NCBI RefSeq assembly: GCF_013085345.1
Contig: NZ_JABFAJ010000012.1
Span: forward strand, 34,377-98,376
Direction of reading: 5' to 3'
DNA length: 64,000 nt
From: Isoptericola sediminis
GTDB lineage: Bacteria > Actinomycetota > Actinomycetes > Actinomycetales > Cellulomonadaceae
In this document: positions 61,338 through 64,000 of the stretch, one piece after another
How positions within the stretch are numbered: position 1 is the first letter of the stretch
How the letters are laid out: every line of letters begins with the position of its first letter
Made by a program: the position numbers and the translations under genes
The notes under the pieces: model-generated
The model's input: the letters and a program-made list of their open reading frames with translations, nothing else
Told to the model about the DNA's origin: nothing
Database searches by the model: none

Positions 61338-61754
61338 GTGGCCGTCAAGATTCGTCTGAAGCGTTTCGGCAAGATTCGCAGCCCGTTCTACCGTGTCGTC
61401 GTGGCCGACTCGCGCACCAAGCGCGACGGTCGCGTCATCGAAGAGGTCGGCAAGTACCACCCGACCGAGGAGCCCTCGTTCATCGAGATCGACTCCGAGC
61501 GCGTGCAGTACTGGCTCGGCGTCGGCGCCCAGCCGACCGAGCAGGTCGCCGCGATCCTCCGCGTCACCGGTGACTGGCAGAAGTTCAAGGGTCTCCCGGG
61601 CGCCGAGGGCACCCTGAAGACCAAGAAGCCCGCCGCCGAGACGACGTCGGCCGTCGACGCCGTCAACGCCGAGGCGGAGAAGGCCAAGGCGAAGGCCTCC
61701 GCCGCGAAGGACGCCGACACGTCGGCCGACACCGAGGCCGAGGCCGAGGCCTGA
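61338..61754 (+). CDS. rpsP: Ribosomal protein bS16
   Basis: A 138-residue bS16 from GTG 61338. The core ([50 protein letters not shown]) is complete at about 80 residues; the remaining 55 form an Ala/Lys/Glu tail ([20 protein letters not shown], then TEAEAEA), a usual actinobacterial extension. Binds 16S rRNA in the small subunit. Its stop overlaps the khpA start (TGATG). Confidence 0.97.
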   Translation: MAVKIRLKRFGKIRSPFYRVVVADSRTKRDGRVIEEVGKYHPTEEPSFIEIDSERVQYWLGVGAQPTEQVAAILRVTGDWQKFKGLPGAEGTLKTKKPAAETTSAVDAVNAEAEKAKAKASAAKDADTSADTEAEAEA

Positions 61755-61993
61755 TGCTGGCGGACGCCCTCGAGCACCTCGTGCGCGGCATCGTGGACAA
61801 CCCGGACGACGTCCGGGTGTCCGCCCGCACGCAGCGCCGGGGCGACCTGCTCGAGGTCCGGGTGCATCCCGACGACCTCGGTCGCGTGATCGGTCGGGGC
61901 GGTCGGACCGCCAAGGCGCTGCGCACCGTCGTCGGTGCGCTGGCGACCGACGGTCCGGTGCGGGTCGACGTCGTGGACGTCGACCGCCGCTGA
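61754..61993 (+). CDS. khpA: KH-domain RNA-binding protein KhpA
   Basis: A 79-residue KH protein starting in the rpsP stop. LEVRVHPDDLGRVIGRGGRT contains the GxxG loop that contacts RNA; DNPDDVRV and ALRTVVGALATDGPVRVDVVD complete the fold. KhpA pairs with KhpB to bind sRNA and mRNA in Gram-positives. It is followed by a strong hairpin before rimM. Confidence 0.93.
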   Translation: MLADALEHLVRGIVDNPDDVRVSARTQRRGDLLEVRVHPDDLGRVIGRGGRTAKALRTVVGALATDGPVRVDVVDVDRR

Positions 61994-62020
61994 CCCGCCC
62001 GGCGCGGCGCAGAGCAGTCT

Positions 62021-62059
62021 CGACGAGGCCCGGTCCCCCCGCGGGGCCGGGCCTCGTCG
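62021..62059 (+). terminator. Strong hairpin between khpA and rimM
   Basis: CGACGAGGCCCGG (62021-62033) pairs perfectly with CCGGGCCTCGTCG (62047-62059), and the inner C and G runs add further pairs; the loop is short. No U-run follows. It could terminate or attenuate the rpsP-khpA transcript. Confidence 0.65.
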
Positions 62060-62099
62060 TGTTCACTGGGCACGGGCGGCCCGAGGAGAAGGAGACGAC

Positions 62100-62639
62100 A
62101 TGGAGCTGGTGGTGGCCCGCGTGGGCCGTGCGCACGGACTGCGGGGCGAGGTCTCGCTCGAGGCGCGCACCGACGTGCCCGACGAGCGGTTCGCCGTCGG
62201 GGCCGTGCTGAGGACCGACCCGGCGGACGCCGGACCGCTGACCGTCGAGAGCGCGCGGACGCACCAGGGTCGCTGGCTGGTGCGTTTCGCCGAGGTGGCC
62301 GACCGGACGGCGGCCGAGTCGTTGCGCGGCATCGAGCTGCTGGTCGACGTCGAGGACTCCGTCGAGGAGGACGCCTGGTACCCGCACGAGCTGCAGGGGC
62401 TGCGGGCCGAGCTCGGCGACGGGACCGTGGTCGGCGAGGTCGTGGGGCTGGAGCACCTGCCGGCGCACGACGCGCTCGTCGTCCGGGAGGACGGGGGAGC
62501 CCGGACGCTCGTCCCGTTCGTGCGCGCCATCGTGCCCGTCGTCGACGTCCCCGGCGGTCGGGTCGTGCTCGACCCGCCCGGAGGGCTCCTCGCGCGCGAC
62601 CAGGATGCGGACGGCGACCTCGGCGAGCCGGAGGCCTGA
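62100..62639 (+). CDS. rimM: 16S rRNA processing protein RimM
   Basis: A 179-residue RimM. ATG 62100 follows GGAGAAGGAG; an upstream in-frame ATG at 61935 lies inside khp[23 protein letters not shown] is the RimM N-domain, and [12 protein letters not shown] marks the PRC-barrel start. Helps 30S head assembly with bS16 next door. One base separates its stop from the trmD GTG start. Confidence 0.95.
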   Translation: MELVVARVGRAHGLRGEVSLEARTDVPDERFAVGAVLRTDPADAGPLTVESARTHQGRWLVRFAEVADRTAAESLRGIELLVDVEDSVEEDAWYPHELQGLRAELGDGTVVGEVVGLEHLPAHDALVVREDGGARTLVPFVRAIVPVVDVPGGRVVLDPPGGLLARDQDADGDLGEPEA

Positions 62640-62640
62640 G

Positions 62641-63435
62641 GTGCGCATCGACGTCGTCACCATCTTCCCGGACTACCTCGCCGCCCTCGACCTGTCGCTG
62701 GTGGGCAAGGCACGGCGTGCGGGTCTGCTCGACCTGCGCGTGCACGACCTGCGCGACTGGACCGACGACCGTCACCGCACGGTCGACGACACCCCTTTCG
62801 GCGGCGGCGCGGGCATGGTCATGCGTCCCGACGTGTGGGGGCGCGCGCTGGACGACCTCCTGCCCGCCGACGGGCCCGCGCGGCTCGTGGTGCCCTCGCC
62901 GTCGGGTGAGGTCTTCACCCAGCGGCGTGCCGAGGCCCTGGCGACCGAGGAGCACCTGGTCGTGGCCTGCGGGCGGTACGAGGGCATCGACGCCCGCGTG
63001 GTCGAGCACTACCGGGACCGCGGCGTCGCCGTCGACGAGCTGTCCCTGGGGGACTACGTCCTCAACGGGGGTGAGGTCGCCGCGCTGGTGATGGTGGAGG
63101 CGGTCGGCCGGCTCCTGCCGGGCGTCGTGGGCAACCCGCACTCGCTGGTCGAGGAGTCGCACGGGGAGGCCGGGCTGCTCGAGTACCCGGTCTACACCAA
63201 GCCGCCGGTCTGGCAGGGGCGCGAGGTGCCCGACGTGCTGCTCTCCGGCCACCACGCGAGGATCGAGCGCTGGCGCCGCGACGAGGCGTTGCGCCGGACC
63301 GCCCGCCGACGTCCCGACATGATCGCCGCCCTCGGCGAGGACGCCCTGGACCGACGGGACCGCGAGGTGCTGGCGGAGGCGACGGGTGACGCCGACGCGT
63401 CGGTCGGTGAGGCGTCTCACGACGCCGACGCCTGA
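62641..63435 (+). CDS. trmD: tRNA (guanine-N1-)-methyltransferase
   Basis: A 264-residue TrmD from GTG 62641, behind [42 protein letters not shown], and the knot regions [16 protein letters not shown] and [16 protein letters not shown] are all present. It methylates G37 next to the anticodon to keep frame. The last 20 residues are an Asp/Ala/Glu tail. rplS follows. Confidence 0.97.
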   Translation: MRIDVVTIFPDYLAALDLSLVGKARRAGLLDLRVHDLRDWTDDRHRTVDDTPFGGGAGMVMRPDVWGRALDDLLPADGPARLVVPSPSGEVFTQRRAEALATEEHLVVACGRYEGIDARVVEHYRDRGVAVDELSLGDYVLNGGEVAALVMVEAVGRLLPGVVGNPHSLVEESHGEAGLLEYPVYTKPPVWQGREVPDVLLSGHHARIERWRRDEALRRTARRRPDMIAALGEDALDRRDREVLAEATGDADASVGEASHDADA

Positions 63436-63461
63436 CCCCGGTCGGTCCGGTGTGGCAGAAT
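63432..63461 (+). promoter_or_regulatory. rplS promoter-like element
   Basis: CTGACC (63432-63437) and CAGAAT (63456-63461), 18 bp apart; the -10 is preceded by TGTGG, as in the rpsP promoter. It overlaps the trmD stop, so rplS can be made alone. Confidence 0.5.
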
Positions 63462-63604
63462 AGGGCGCCGGTGTGTCGCGGCCCGAGCTCTGCCACAGGG
63501 GAGACCATCGGGCTCCGAGCCGACACACCCACCATGACGACATCCGGTCCGCACCGGCGGACCCAGAGCTTGCGCTGACCTGTGGCAGCGTGGGGGAGAC
63601 AACC

Positions 63605-63961
63605 ATGAAGACGCTCGACTTCGTCGACGCAGCCTCGCTGCGCTCGGACATCCCGGACTTCCGCGCCGGCGACACCGTCAAGGTCAACGTGAAGGTCATC
63701 GAGGGCAACCGCTCTCGTGTCCAGGCGTTCCAGGGCGTCGTGATCGCCCGGCGCAACAGCGGTGTGGGCTCGACCTTCACGGTCCGCAAGGTCAGCTTCG
63801 GCGTCGGCGTGGAGCGCACGTTCCCGGTGCACGCCCCGACGGTCGACTCGGTCGAGGTCGTCACCCGCGGTGACGTCCGTCGCGCCAAGCTCTACTACCT
63901 GCGCGAGCTGCGCGGCAAGAAGGCGAAGATCCGCGAGAAGCGCGAGACCCCCAAGAAGTGA
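63605..63961 (+). CDS. rplS: Ribosomal protein bL19
   Basis: A 118-residue bL19 from ATG 63605 behind GGGGGAG; the frame is open upstream but not coding. [25 protein letters not shown] and [26 protein letters not shown] are conserved, ending [17 protein letters not shown]. Sits at the 30S-50S interface. Own promoter and a 140-base leader. Confidence 0.97.
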   Translation: MKTLDFVDAASLRSDIPDFRAGDTVKVNVKVIEGNRSRVQAFQGVVIARRNSGVGSTFTVRKVSFGVGVERTFPVHAPTVDSVEVVTRGDVRRAKLYYLRELRGKKAKIREKRETPKK

Positions 63962-63965
63962 TCGC

Positions 63966-63983
63966 CGGCGGCTCAGGCCGCCG
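63966..63983 (+). terminator. Hairpin after rplS
   Basis: CGGCGGC (63966-63972) and GCCGCCG (63977-63983) with a TCAG loop directly follow the rplS stop. No U-run; may be a terminator. Confidence 0.5.
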
Positions 63984-64000
63984 CCGCGAGCCCGACGGGC

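Overview
The window is one contiguous piece of a very GC-rich actinobacterial chromosome. The gene order at its right end (ileS, folC, ndk, smc, ftsY, amtB-glnK-glnD, ffh, rpsP-khpA-rimM-trmD-rplS), the many GTG starts, the translational-type ileS T-box and the GlnR-like site in front of amtB all point to Actinobacteria, most likely Micrococcales near Cellulomonadaceae/Promicromonosporaceae. The family is inference; no rRNA or tRNA is present to confirm it.

Region 1 (1-18503) is a defence island. Five co-directional genes overlap or nearly abut: the 3' end of a DUF1998-type helicase, a DISARM DrmD-like SNF2 helicase, a 1348-residue Eco57I/PglX-like adenine methyltransferase, a McrB-like AAA+ motor with a PUA-like region, and a McrC-like nuclease. 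Translational coupling suggests that DISARM-like and McrBC-like parts are made as one unit. It is followed by an opposing SprT-like metalloprotease and a two-gene AddB/AddA-like helicase-nuclease module. The island continues left of the window, so its first genes are unseen.

Region 2 (18504-22821) is a transition zone. It holds a 21-codon leader ORF coupled to a basic unknown protein, an unknown 416-residue helical protein, a PUA/EVE-like protein and a HipBA toxin-antitoxin pair whose promoter carries three 16-bp imperfect palindromes spaced exactly 27 bp apart.

Region 3 (22822-40511) is ordinary accessory metabolism: two MFS exporters, tandem membrane paralogs, an AraC regulator divergent from an NmrA-like/DUF1772 pair, CutA, secreted and lipoprotein unknowns, a glutathionyl-hydroquinone-reductase-like protein, an HhH-GPD repair protein, a siderophore-type ABC importer (binding protein, permease, ATPase), a membrane-anchored molybdopterin oxidoreductase and an SDR.

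Region 4 (40512-64000) is core: T-box-controlled ileS, then a 231-bp intergenic array of a 12-bp unit (seven direct and five inverted copies on a 20-bp period around a perfect 30-bp palindrome), folC, a dhaKLM operon sitting between folC and the DUF4233-ndk pair, smc, an unknown membrane protein, ftsY, the nitrogen operon amtB-glnK-glnD (GlnD ends without ACT domains), ffh, an amidohydrolase and the rpsP-rplS ribosomal/tRNA-modification cluster.

The most notable items are the composite DISARM/McrBC operon, the AddB-like subunit lacking one predicted iron-sulfur cysteine, the ileS-folC repeat array and the HipB operator array.
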